Shown here in pieces: positions 1-6,423 of a stretch of 42,383 nt of DNA (position 1 is the first letter of the stretch; each line of letters opens with the position of its first letter). The stretch is from an uncultured Lachnospiraceae bacterium (GTDB taxonomy: Bacteria > Bacillota > Clostridia > Lachnospirales > Lachnospiraceae): contig CANOMQ010000036.1 in assembly GCA_947567595.1 (NCBI GenBank), positions 1-42,383 of the forward strand, written 5' to 3'. The notes under the pieces are model-generated. The model saw nothing but the letters and a program-made list of their open reading frames with translations, ran no database searches and was not told where the DNA came from. The position numbers and the translations under genes were made by a program.

Positions 1-106
1 GGAAAAAATGGTTTTAGATGGACAGCCGCCCTCAAAAAAGTCCAAATTACATGGAAAATATGGACAACAGAGAACTCGCTAGACTCAAAAAAATGGGTTG
101 ATTTAA

Positions 107-148
107 CTCCTAAGCGATAGGTCGGACGTTCAAGTCGTCTCGGGGACG
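107..148 (+). other. 3' half of tRNA-Arg(CCT): integration-element attachment site
   Basis: Reading from an anticodon loop CTCCTAA (107-113), the sequence gives the 3' side of an anticodon stem (GCGAT), a 5-nt variable loop, a T arm (GGACG, loop TTCAAGT, CGTCT), the acceptor strand CGGGGAC and discriminator G148. The 5' half is missing: upstream bases cannot pair with GCGAT, and no GTCCCCG acceptor strand occurs nearby. A tRNA 3' half starting in the anticodon loop is what tyrosine-recombinase integration leaves at the far end of an element. I infer that DNA left of 107 belongs to an integrative element or prophage and DNA to the right is host. The intact tRNA-Arg should lie at the other end, outside the window. 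Confidence 0.7.
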
Positions 149-152
149 CTGG

Positions 153-205
153 AAAGCATTGAAAACGAAGGAGCTTATCCTTGGACTTTTCAATGCTTTT
201 TTTGC
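153..205 (+). terminator. Terminator behind the tRNA-Arg 3' half
   Basis: AAAGCATTGAAAA (153-165) pairs with TTTTCAATGCTTT, followed by a run of T, with a smaller AAGGA/TCCTT hairpin inside the loop. It lies 5 nt after the tRNA 3' end and is probably the native terminator of the tRNA-Arg gene. Confidence 0.7.
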
Positions 206-329
206 CTGAATGGGGAAAAGAATGTTCTGTAAAATTATACTAGCGGTATAATGACAAACGGATTGATTGGTGTTATAGTAATTATAGTAGAAAACAAAAA
301 GGACGGATAAGTCCGGAAAGGAAACGATT

Positions 330-473
330 ATGGCAACAGTTGATTTTGCCACGAATGGCTTCGCGTATTATCTGTATAGCAAACGTTATGAAGCGCTGTT
401 CAGTAAAGAAAAGGAACAGAGTTTTGTTAAGGTGCGCTCATGCAAGGTAAGGAAAAGGCGAAAAGCTGTGTGA
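330..473 (+). CDS. Small hypothetical protein, 47 aa
   Basis: ATG at 330 has a ribosome binding site (GGAAAGGA, 315-322) at good spacing. The product has an aromatic-rich N-terminus (FATNGFAYYLYSKRYEALF) and a very basic C-terminus. I do not recognise a family. It sits between the tRNA-Arg attachment site and tRNA-Lys, where short remnants are common, so it may be a real small gene or the truncated start of a longer one. Confidence 0.4.
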   Translation: MATVDFATNGFAYYLYSKRYEALFSKEKEQSFVKVRSCKVRKRRKAV

Positions 474-575
474 TGTCAGGGCAGGTCTTTTAGGGGTTGC
501 CGGGAAATGGTTATCGTTTTTGGTACTGCTTATCTTGGGATGGGAAGATTTTCGAGATGGGCGGTATTTTTTTAT

Positions 576-648
576 GCTCCATTAGCTCAGTTGGTAGAGC
601 ACTCGACTTTTAATCGAGGGGTCATGGGTTCGAGTCCCATATGGGGTA
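576..648 (+). tRNA. tRNA-Lys (TTT)
   Basis: A complete 73-nt cloverleaf: acceptor GCTCCAT/ATGGGGT, D arm GCTC-AGTTGGTAGA-GAGC, anticodon arm CTCGA-CTTTTAA-TCGAG with anticodon TTT, T arm ATGGG-TTCGAGT-CCCAT, discriminator A. The acceptor stem holds two G-U type pairs (first and third), slightly weak but compatible with function. No CCA is encoded. The XRE gene starts 44 nt downstream. Confidence 0.93.
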
Positions 649-691
649 TTTACCGCCTGATATGGAAGGTTTGATAGCAGGGGGTGAGATA

Positions 692-943
692 ATGAATTTG
701 CCAGTTATTGATATGGTTAAGACAGGTCAGAATATTAGCAGGCTGCGTAGGCAGGCGGGATTGTCGGTGAGGGATTTGCAGGACATTTTTGGGTTTGCGA
801 CACCACAGGCAATTTACAAGTGGCAGCAGGGGGTGGCTTTGCCGACGATTGACAATCTTGTGGCTTTGGCAGCAGTTTTGCAGGTGCGGCTGGATGATAT
901 TTTGGTTACGGATATGGCGGAGCAGATACAGCTTGGCGCGTGA
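692..943 (+). CDS. Small XRE-family helix-turn-helix protein
   Basis: An 83-aa single-domain DNA-binding protein. The helix-turn-helix runs from about residue 11 (GQNISRLRRQAGLSVRDLQDIFG) through the recognition helix PQAIYKWQQGVALPTIDNLVALA. No partner domain is present, so it is probably a small transcriptional regulator. The frame stays open into the tRNA-Lys gene; ATG 692 is chosen because it follows GGGGGTGAG (679-687) and starts just before the fold. No antitoxin partner gene is visible. Confidence 0.8.
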   Translation: MNLPVIDMVKTGQNISRLRRQAGLSVRDLQDIFGFATPQAIYKWQQGVALPTIDNLVALAAVLQVRLDDILVTDMAEQIQLGA

Positions 944-1001
944 AGGGAAGGTGGAGGAGAGAAGGAACAATAAGAACGCAGGCTGAAAATGTCTGTAGTA
1001 C

Positions 1002-1026
1002 GGACTCCTTAGTCTAAAGGTTAGGA
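1002..1026 (+). other. Possible 5' fragment of a tRNA gene
   Basis: GGACTCC followed by TTAGTCTAAAGGTTAGGA has the look of an acceptor strand plus D arm of a Glu/Gln/Gly-type tRNA. No anticodon arm or matching GGAGTCC strand follows; the sequence runs directly into the tRNA-Tyr gene. It could be a truncated tRNA left by recombination within the cluster, or chance similarity. Confidence 0.35.
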
Positions 1027-1028
1027 AT

Positions 1029-1164
1029 GGATGGGTATGCCTAGTGGTGAAGGCAGCGGATTGTAAATCCGTTACACAGAAACATCGCAGGTTCGAGGTC
1101 TACGTTCCGCTTCGGTCGGCGCAGGACAAACGTCCACTGGACGTTTTGCGCCCTGCCCCATCCA
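1029..1164 (+). tRNA. tRNA-Tyr (GTA) interrupted in the T loop
   Basis: Acceptor strands GGATGGG (1029-1035) and CCCATCC (1157-1163) with discriminator A1164 enclose a D arm (GCC...GGC), an anticodon arm GCGGA-TTGTAAA-TCCGT with anticodon GTA (1063-1065), a 14-nt variable region and a T stem GCAGG (1087-1091)/CCTGC (1152-1156). Between the strands of the T stem there should be a 7-nt loop. Instead there are TTCGAG plus about 54 extra bases (1098-1151). Removing them would give an ordinary tRNA. Either this copy is a pseudogene, or the RNA is processed in an unknown way. Confidence 0.7.
1098..1151 (+). repeat. Palindromic insertion inside tRNA-Tyr
   Basis: The inserted segment can fold into a long hairpin: GGCGCA, a 4-nt bulge, AAACGTCC, loop ACT, GGACGTTT, TGCGCC. 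It also contains a second GCAGG (1121-1125) that could compete with the tRNA T stem for CCTGC. The form is that of a REP- or MITE-like palindromic element. No other copy was seen in this window. Confidence 0.6.
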
Positions 1165-1170
1165 CTATAT

Positions 1171-1255
1171 GTTTGCGTGTCCGAGAGGTTTATGGTGCCA
1201 CTCTGCTAAGGTGGTGTGCGGTAACGCACCGAAGGTTCGAATCCTTCCGCAAACG
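1171..1255 (+). tRNA. tRNA-Ser (GCT)
   Basis: A class II tRNA with acceptor GTTTGCG (1171-1177)/CGCAAAC (1248-1254), anticodon loop CTGCTAA (anticodon GCT), a long variable arm with stem GGTGTGCG/CGCACC-type pairing, T arm GAAGG-TTCGAAT-CCTTC and discriminator G. It starts 6 nt after the interrupted tRNA-Tyr, so the two are probably co-transcribed. Confidence 0.93.
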
Positions 1256-1326
1256 CTCATAAAAATATGTGTAGCTTTTTAATAAGACATAACTTTTGTC
1301 AAGAAAAGATTTGAGAAAGTGCTCAC

Positions 1327-1368
1327 AAAAACAAAGACACTCTTAATACCGGAATGTCTTTGTTTTTT
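1327..1368. terminator. Bidirectional terminator
   Basis: AAACAAAGACA pairs with TGTCTTTGTTT around a 15-nt loop, with T runs on both sides. It separates the tRNA cluster from the cupin gene on the other strand and could serve both. Confidence 0.8.
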
Positions 1369-1389
1369 CATATAAGACAGCTTTTTCTT

Positions 1390-1740
1390 TTATAAAACCG
1401 CGTCCTCTTTTGTGTACTCTTCGAGAGAATTTGCCTTCACCTGTATGCACAGATAACTAATCGCGCTATCTTCAGCGGCGAAAAACTGGCGTTTTGCGGC
1501 GGGGGAAATGCGGATAAAATCTCCGGTATTGAGTGCAACAGTCTCCCCGTCAATGACAGCCTTACCGCTTCCGGAAAGAATGGCGTAGATTTCCTCGTTT
1601 TTCTTATGGGCATGGACAAAAGGCACGCTCGTGCCTGCTGGGAGATTATTGACGCTGATTTCCGCACCAGTCAGGCAGAGCTGGTCATGAAGCTCTGTTC
1701 TTGCTTCCGGCGTAACATTTACTTTGTTATAATTAGACAT
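1390..1740 (-). CDS. Small cupin-domain protein
   Basis: A 116-aa single cupin. The first metal-binding motif is visible as HAHKKNEEIYAILSG (about residues 44-58), with conserved H, H and E, and the second half includes GETVALNTGDFIRISP. Such proteins are small-molecule binding or isomerase-like and cannot be assigned a substrate from sequence. ATG 1740 is preceded by GGAGG. The promoter region contains an inverted repeat likely to be an operator. The Rrf2 regulator gene next upstream on the same strand is a candidate to control it. Confidence 0.85.
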   Translation of the reverse strand: MSNYNKVNVTPEARTELHDQLCLTGAEISVNNLPAGTSVPFVHAHKKNEEIYAILSGSGKAVIDGETVALNTGDFIRISPAAKRQFFAAEDSAISYLCIQVKANSLEEYTKEDAVL

Positions 1741-1761
1741 ATTTTTACCTCCAATTTCCCT

Positions 1762-1817
1762 GTTGTAATGTTGATTGATACAACTATATTTATATCATGG
1801 AATGGTTGTAATGTCAA
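1762..1817 (-). promoter_or_regulatory. Promoter and operator of the cupin gene
   Basis: On the minus strand a TTGACA -35 (1817-1812) and TATAAA -10 (1794-1789) are separated by 17 nt. Just downstream GTTGTA...TACAAC forms an inverted repeat (1762-1784 on the plus strand), and another TTACAAC lies between -35 and -10. This arrangement suggests repression of the cupin gene by a dimeric regulator. Confidence 0.6.
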
Positions 1818-1839
1818 TGGTTATATCGGAATTTTAATC

Positions 1840-1923
1840 GAGTAGAGAAGATTTATCTTCCCTACTCGTTGCACGCCCCGTGCGCCACTTTAGTGGCATA
1901 TTTCATCTGCACGGGGCTGTGCA
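1840..1923. repeat. Structured intergenic element, hairpin repeat copy 1
   Basis: Two hairpins: GAGTAG-A-GAAGAT/ATCTTC-C-CTACTC (1840-1867), then GCAC-GCCCCGTGC pairing with GCACGGGGC-GTGC (1871-1923) with CCACTTTAGTGG nested inside. The second resembles 19121-19175, sharing TTTAGTGG, ATATTT and the GCATAAAAA end. I read it as a dispersed hairpin repeat of the genome rather than a gene-specific signal. Confidence 0.5.
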
Positions 1924-1925
1924 TA

Positions 1926-1966
1926 AAAATATCCCACATTTCTTTTAAGGGAAATATGAGATGTTT
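1926..1966 (-). terminator. Terminator of the Rrf2 gene
   Basis: On the minus strand TCTCATATTTC pairs with GAAATGTGGGA and is followed by TATTTTTA. It lies directly after the Rrf2-family stop codon. Confidence 0.65.
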
Positions 1967-1970
1967 TTGT

Positions 1971-2408
1971 TTATACTAATGTAATCATTTTTTTACTGTC
2001 ATTCACAATATCCTGAATTGTTATGGATTTCATTTCCTGCTCCATTGCCTTTTGGATTTGCTCCAGTCGTACATCTAAAATGGAATGGATATTTTTTCCT
2101 ATCGGGCAGAGTGCGTTCGGATTTTCATGAAAATGGAACAGTCCGTCGTTTTCTACGCATTCGACCGCATTATAGATGTCAAACAGTGTGATTTCATTTA
2201 AAGGCTTTTCAATTGCCGTGCCGCCGCTGCCACGCGTGACGCTTACAATTCCGGCTTTTTTCAACTGCTGCAACAGCCTCCGTATGATAACGGGATTGAC
2301 GTTTACGCTGGACGCAAGGAAGTCACTGGTTACTTTATGGTCATTTTTAAATGTTTCGATACATACCAGTACATGGACGGCGATGGTAAATCTGCTTGAA
2401 ATCTGCAT
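1971..2408 (-). CDS. Rrf2-family transcriptional regulator
   Basis: A 145-aa winged-helix regulator. The N-terminal MQISSRFTIAVHVLVCIE and the recognition region DFLASSVNVNPVIIRRLLQQLKKAGIVSVTRGSGG are typical of the YwnA/YwgB branch of Rrf2. Only one cysteine lies in the effector region (ALCPIG), so the three-cysteine Fe-S pattern of IscR/NsrR is absent. Start ATG 2408 is preceded by GAGGTG; the upstream extension of the frame lacks a binding site. It may sense a metabolite or redox signal and control the neighbouring cupin gene. Confidence 0.85.
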   Translation of the reverse strand: MQISSRFTIAVHVLVCIETFKNDHKVTSDFLASSVNVNPVIIRRLLQQLKKAGIVSVTRGSGGTAIEKPLNEITLFDIYNAVECVENDGLFHFHENPNALCPIGKNIHSILDVRLEQIQKAMEQEMKSITIQDIVNDSKKMITLV

Positions 2409-2525
2409 AGGGCACCTCGTTTGGATTGTGTTTTTGGCATTCATTTTTCTATATAGAGTATAGCAGACATGAGCCGATTTCTCAATGCTGTTTTTGGGAA
2501 TTACGATTTTGGTGTCTGTCCATGG

Positions 2526-3130
2526 CTATACGGTTACTGCTTCGTCCTGAAGGCGAAGAAGCTCTGCCTCGGTCATGCCGGTAACCTCCATGATGTCGAT
2601 AATGTCAATATCGCGTTTTAACATTTTTCTAGCCATTTCCGTTCTCTCTTTTATGGAAGTTTCCCGTGCTTTTTGATTTCCATATTCGATTTTTTCTTTT
2701 TCATAGAGCAGTCCTAATTGTGTCATGTTAATTCTCCTCCTTATTTGGCTTAAATAGTCTCTGTTAATAAATTTATCACTTGCCACAATCACACCGGAAA
2801 GGGCGAAAATTCGCTGTTCTGTGTCTGCAATCTGCTCCGCCAGTCCCACGACTTTTCCAGCATTTCCTGTTTTCCTTCGGAGCCGGAAACGGTCAAGGGC
2901 AGGATAATCAGCTTCATCAGGTCATTATCATCGAGCGCTTTACCGGAGTGGATTTTCTGCAAAATCGCACGATATGCGGCTTCTCCGTCTATGTGGGACA
3001 AAGAAGCCTGCTCTGTCCGCAGTGTAAGGCATTTTGTCTCAAAGGTTGCTGCTGCGCTTTTTACATCACCTGTATAGATGACAATTAAGCGCAGGTCAAA
3101 ATTTGCGTCTTCCTTGTAGTATTTTTCCAT
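2526..3130 (-). pseudogene. Rpn-family nuclease/transposase-like gene, truncated and frameshifted
   Basis: Two overlapping frames together read like the middle and end of an Rpn (recombination-promoting nuclease, PD-(D/E)XK) protein. The first frame (3130 to about 2850) has NFDLRLIVIYTGDV and DLMKLIILPLTVSGSEGKQ. The second (about 2849 to 2526) continues with VVGLAEQIADTEQRIFALSG and MTQLGLLYEK. A single-base shift near 2850 breaks the frame. The N-terminal part with the nuclease core, roughly 110 residues, is absent. Two degraded relatives (27239-28346 and 42008-42229) and one intact member (21134-21970) lie in the same window. Confidence 0.75.
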
Positions 3131-3136
3131 TACGCC

Positions 3137-3340
3137 TTATAATCCGCGTGATGTTATGCACATACAGTTCGGCGTTTCGCAACAAATCGTATATGACTGA
3201 TGGTAGCTTCCATAAAATTTAATAGATACTTTTTTCCGGCATACAGGGCATACTTCTGGGAAAATATCATTGTCTTTATATGCCTTGCTCCAATCAATTC
3301 TATTATAATATTTACCATATTCATTTGCCATGTTTGACAT
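3137..3340 (-). CDS. Small cysteine-rich hypothetical protein
   Basis: A 67-aa protein with CPVC near the middle and CCETPNCMC near the end, a spacing that suggests one zinc ribbon. I do not recognise the family. ATG 3340 lies 20 nt after the stop of the upstream SUKH-like gene and has GAGGAGG about 13 nt before it. A longer reading to 3415 overlaps the neighbour by 56 nt. The two genes are probably co-transcribed, and a small zinc protein next to an immunity-type gene may be part of the same module. Confidence 0.55.
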   Translation of the reverse strand: MSNMANEYGKYYNRIDWSKAYKDNDIFPEVCPVCRKKVSIKFYGSYHQSYTICCETPNCMCITSRGL

Positions 3341-3359
3341 CTTTTTCTCATAGCCCTCC

Positions 3360-3926
3360 TCAACGGTCAAATAACGAGCCTGTGCCGCTATGGACGCTGC
3401 CGTCATTTTCTGCATACGACGAAATAAATCGAGGTTCGCGCTTTGCGCAGCGATAAAAGCGCATCAATATCTCCGTAACATCTGCCTTTAAATCTATTCC
3501 CAAACGGGACGCCAGCTCCTGCCGCGCTTCACACAAATCAAAGTCAGTATCCCTAGCGTCTTCCACATGCTCCTCAAAAACCTCTTTTGCGTACTCATCA
3601 AGCCATTCCCTGTCCTGATACTCGTCTTCATCTAAATAATCTTGCCAATAAGGACAATGAACCATAAACTCAAAAAAATCGGTCAGGTTATCCGCAATCC
3701 TCCCACATTCACCTTCACTTCCCCAATAACCGACAGAGCCGTCTTCCAGTAAAATATATTCACTCCCGGAGCCTGCCCTAGCAAAAGTCTTTCCTGAGAT
3801 ATTATAGGTCAAATGCCCATTTTCATCTTGAGGTTTCTGAAATTCCGCAAAAATTTCAATATCACAGACATCACAGAGTAAGTCTGACAAATCATTATCT
3901 TCACGCAGCATTTTAATAAAATCCAA
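3360..3926 (-). CDS. SUKH-like (SMI1/KNR4-type) putative immunity protein
   Basis: An acidic 188-aa protein. The core resembles the SMI1/KNR4 fold: a strand region around YILLEDGSVGYWGSEGECG, followed by DNLTDFFEFMVHCPYW and an acidic helix. The C-terminus is helical and ends YAENDGSVHSGTGSLF. In bacteria such proteins often protect against polymorphic toxins, but this assignment is tentative. Start: a strong GGAGGT (3937-3932) lies 6 nt before TTG 3926. ATG 4013, 29 codons upstream, has no binding site, so TTG is preferred. No toxin gene is adjacent. Confidence 0.55.
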   Translation of the reverse strand: MDFIKMLREDNDLSDLLCDVCDIEIFAEFQKPQDENGHLTYNISGKTFARAGSGSEYILLEDGSVGYWGSEGECGRIADNLTDFFEFMVHCPYWQDYLDEDEYQDREWLDEYAKEVFEEHVEDARDTDFDLCEARQELASRLGIDLKADVTEILMRFYRCAKREPRFISSYAENDGSVHSGTGSLFDR

Positions 3927-4193
3927 TAAATCGTACCTCCAATACAAAAAAGCAATTTTCTTTTTTCTATTATTTATTATAGCATTTAACCGCCGCTTTG
4001 TCAGTTGCGGCATAAAAAATGTAAAAAATTATTCCAAACTATCCATTCTTAAGACCAATGCAGAGCCATTCAATATAGATATTTGCTATTTTCTTATAAC
4101 AACGATAAACTAGATTTAAAACAAAGCCAAAGGCATCAGTATATGGCATAAATCAACCAATTACAAAATTCGCCTAAATGGGAGGGACAAAAA

Positions 4194-4850
4194 ATGACAA
4201 GGACAAAGCTTATCGGAAAGCAATTTGATGAGGAGCGCGCGCTGTACCATTTACAAAACGCGGACGTGACGGACTGCGTTTTTGCGGGAGCTGCCGACGG
4301 GGAGTCGGTGCTGAAGGAGTCGGCAGATGTGGCGCTTACGGGTTGCCGTTTTTCACTGCGCTAGGACAGCCGAAATGTGGTTCTGCACAATGTCAAAATG
4401 AAAGGAAAATATTCATTCCAGTACATGGAGCATTTGGAGATTACGGACTGTGAACTGGACACGAAGGACGCGTTTTGGCACAGCCGCAATGTGACTGTGA
4501 AGGACAGCATTGTCAAGGGCGAATATTTGGGGTGGTTTTCCGAAAACCTGACGCTGATAAACTGTAGGATTATCGGTACGCAGCCGTTGTGCTACTGCAA
4601 AAACCTAAGACTGATAAGCTGCACGATGGAGGACACGGATTTGGCTTTTGAATATTCCGACGTGGAGGCGGACGTGCGTGGTCATATTCTTTCCGCGAAA
4701 AATCCCAAATCCGGTCGGATTATTGCGGACAGCGTGGGCGAGGTCATCTGTGGCGATGCCGTGATGGAATGCACGGGCGAGGTTGTTCTGCGGGCAGATG
4801 GGAAGAAGGGGACAGCCTGCGTTCCCGGGCGGTTGAAGGGAATTGCATAA
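4194..4850 (+). pseudogene. DUF3737-family gene with internal deletion and in-frame stop
   Basis: ATG 4194 follows GGGAGGGAC and opens a DUF3737-type beta-helix protein (FDEERALYHLQNADV...FAGAADGESVLKES). After FSLR comes TAG (4362-4364), then the same frame continues with DSRNVVLHNVKMKGKYSFQY and the normal family C-terminus (DTKDAFWHS, GEYLGWFSE, IGTQPLCYCK, LSAKNPKSG). Intact members have about 60-70 more residues between FSLRY and this part. The deletion joined CGCTA to GGACAGC and created the stop at the joint. The downstream part might still be translated from an internal start such as ATG 4398, but a working protein is doubtful. Confidence 0.8.
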
Positions 4851-4852
4851 AA

Positions 4853-5128
4853 ATGCGGGATAAAGAAATGTTTAGCGGTTATCAGACAGAGGCGGAGCTT
4901 ATTCAGAATATGCTTGACGCCGGGTGTGCAGAAAACATCATAGACGGCGTTATATCCTGCCTTAAAAACGGGCAGACGAAAAAAGGGCTGAGCCTGTTAC
5001 AGGAACAGCGAGCCGTGCTGCTTGACGAAATTCACAGGAACCAGTCGTGTATCCGGTATTTAGATGAGGTGCTTTGCGAAATGCAGGCGGCATTCACAGG
5101 CTCGCGACATTTGCCTCCAAACGGCTGA
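4853..5128 (+). CDS. Small helical protein, MerR-effector-like tail
   Basis: A 91-aa mostly helical protein. The part GLSLLQEQRAVLLDEIHRNQSCIRYLDEVLCEM resembles the coiled-coil tail found in or beside MerR-type regulators, without a DNA-binding domain. A related protein is encoded at 6075-6311, across the LysR gene. It begins 2 nt after the degraded DUF3737 gene, so it was probably in its operon. Its last 12 codons overlap the end of the convergent LysR gene, and the terminal GSRHLPPNG looks unlike the rest, so the C-terminus may have been altered. Confidence 0.65.
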   Translation: MRDKEMFSGYQTEAELIQNMLDAGCAENIIDGVISCLKNGQTKKGLSLLQEQRAVLLDEIHRNQSCIRYLDEVLCEMQAAFTGSRHLPPNG

Positions 5129-5981
5129 TAAACAGCTTTGCGGCTTTGGAGAGCACCTGATATTTTTTCGTAAAAAGATAGACATCGGAGTACAGGGGCG
5201 GCGCGAGCGGGCGGAAGGTCAGCGGGTGGTTTCCGGCGGTGTTGATAAGCTCATCAATGCACAGCGCATAGCCAATCCCCGCCTCCACCATCAGTCCGGC
5301 GTTGTAAATCAGATTGTAGGTGGCAACGGTATGCGGATCAATCTTTGCGTCCGCCAGATAGGTCGCCATGCGGTGGCTGTTGAAGGTCTGATTGGGCATA
5401 ATCAGCGGAAAGTCCGCAAGCTCTGAAAACGAGAGGCTTTCCCGCGCGGCAAGGGGAGCATCCTTTCGCATAAGAATGCCCCACGCCTCATGCAGCGGAA
5501 GCTTTTTGCAGTCGTAACGGGGACTGATTTCCGGCTCAAGCAAAAAGCCCATATCCAAAAGCCCCTTGTCCAGCCGCTCGATAATGGCGTCCGCATTGCT
5601 ACTGAAAAAGTGGAAGCAAATGTCGGGATATTCCTCCTGAATCGACCGGATAAGCTGCATAATGGAAACCGTGGAGCGATACTCGCCGCAGCCGATATAG
5701 ACATCTCCGGTGATACTCTGCTCGTTTTCGCGAAATGCGCTCTCCGTCTTGTCCATCAGGGAAATAATTTCTTGGGCGCGGTTCCTAAGAAAAGCCCCCT
5801 CCTCGGTCAGCGTGACTTTTTTCCGACCACGCACCAAAAGCTGTTTGCCGAGGGCTTCCTCCAAGTCCATCATCTGCTTGGACAGCGTGGGCTGCGTGAT
5901 GTGAAGGTATTCGGCGGCTTTTGTGATACTCTGCTCCTGCGCAACGGCAAGAAAATACTGTAACAGACGGGTTTCAATCAT
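5094..5981 (-). CDS. LysR-family transcriptional regulator
   Basis: A full-length 295-aa LysR regulator. The N-terminal winged helix (LLQYFLAVAQEQSITKAAEYLHITQPTLSKQMMDLEEALG) is followed by a substrate-binding domain starting near residue 90 (GDVYIGCGEYRS). ATG 5981 is preceded by AAGGAG at 8 nt. It is divergent from 6075-6311 and, beyond it, the aldo/keto reductase gene, so it is likely to control one or both, as is usual for LysR regulators next to reductases. Confidence 0.92.
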   Translation of the reverse strand: MIETRLLQYFLAVAQEQSITKAAEYLHITQPTLSKQMMDLEEALGKQLLVRGRKKVTLTEEGAFLRNRAQEIISLMDKTESAFRENEQSITGDVYIGCGEYRSTVSIMQLIRSIQEEYPDICFHFFSSNADAIIERLDKGLLDMGFLLEPEISPRYDCKKLPLHEAWGILMRKDAPLAARESLSFSELADFPLIMPNQTFNSHRMATYLADAKIDPHTVATYNLIYNAGLMVEAGIGYALCIDELINTAGNHPLTFRPLAPPLYSDVYLFTKKYQVLSKAAKLFISRLEANVASL

Positions 5982-6074
5982 GTGGAACACTCCTTCTTTA
6001 TCATTATTGAAAGCTATCTAAATAGAGTTTACATAGTTTTATGCTATTTTGCAAGAAGGGAGGACTTATTTTAT

Positions 6075-6311
6075 ATGGAAGAAACAGCACAAATTTATCA
6101 GCGTCTGACAGCAGAAGGCGCGGATTTGGCGATTTTGGAGCAGTATGGATTTTATCAGAAAACCGGAAACCTGCGGGGGCAGTACGGACTGGTCTGTCGG
6201 TTTCGTCGGGAAAAAAATGAGGAGCTGCAGGCGCAGCGGGAACGGCTTGCCTGCTTGGATTACATGATTGCGAAGGTGGAGCGGGAATTTTTCGGGCGAA
6301 AGGAGGGATAA
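6075..6311 (+). CDS. Small helical protein next to LysR and reductase
   Basis: A 78-aa protein with a charged C-terminal helix (REKNEELQAQRERLACLDYMIAKVERE) similar in style to 4853-5128. Tails of this kind occur in MerR-family regulators; here there is no helix-turn-helix. GGGAGG lies 12 nt before ATG 6075. It reads toward the reductase gene, which has its own promoter. Role unknown. Confidence 0.65.
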   Translation: MEETAQIYQRLTAEGADLAILEQYGFYQKTGNLRGQYGLVCRFRREKNEELQAQRERLACLDYMIAKVEREFFGRKEG

Positions 6312-6327
6312 TCCGGCAGAGAGGACA

Positions 6328-6356
6328 TTGCGCAACGGGGCGCAGTTCTGTATAAT
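6328..6356 (+). promoter_or_regulatory. Promoter of the aldo/keto reductase gene
   Basis: TTGCGC (-35, 6328-6333) and TATAAT (-10, 6351-6356) are separated by exactly 17 nt, about 65 nt upstream of the reductase start. Confidence 0.6.
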
Positions 6357-6423
6357 GGCAGTAAGGCGTTAAGCTGATTTTTGGATTATGAAAACATTGG
6401 AGCAGCAGGAAAGGAGAGTACAT

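Noticed and set aside
1-120. Possible gene tail entering from the left edge.
   Set aside because: Two frames are open (one to TAG 118-120 inside the tRNA-Arg fragment, one to TAG 80-82). Neither can be recognised and too little is visible to choose.
641-691. Longer N-terminus for the XRE protein starting at 641.
   Set aside because: It would begin inside the tRNA-Lys acceptor stem and has no ribosome site.
1044-1262. 72-aa open frame across the tRNA genes.
   Set aside because: It is only the translation of tRNA-Tyr, its insert and tRNA-Ser.
3137-4013. Toxin-antitoxin pair formed by the SUKH-like gene and its small neighbour.
   Set aside because: Neither protein shows a toxin motif; the small one looks like a zinc ribbon and the overlap disappears with the better supported start codons.
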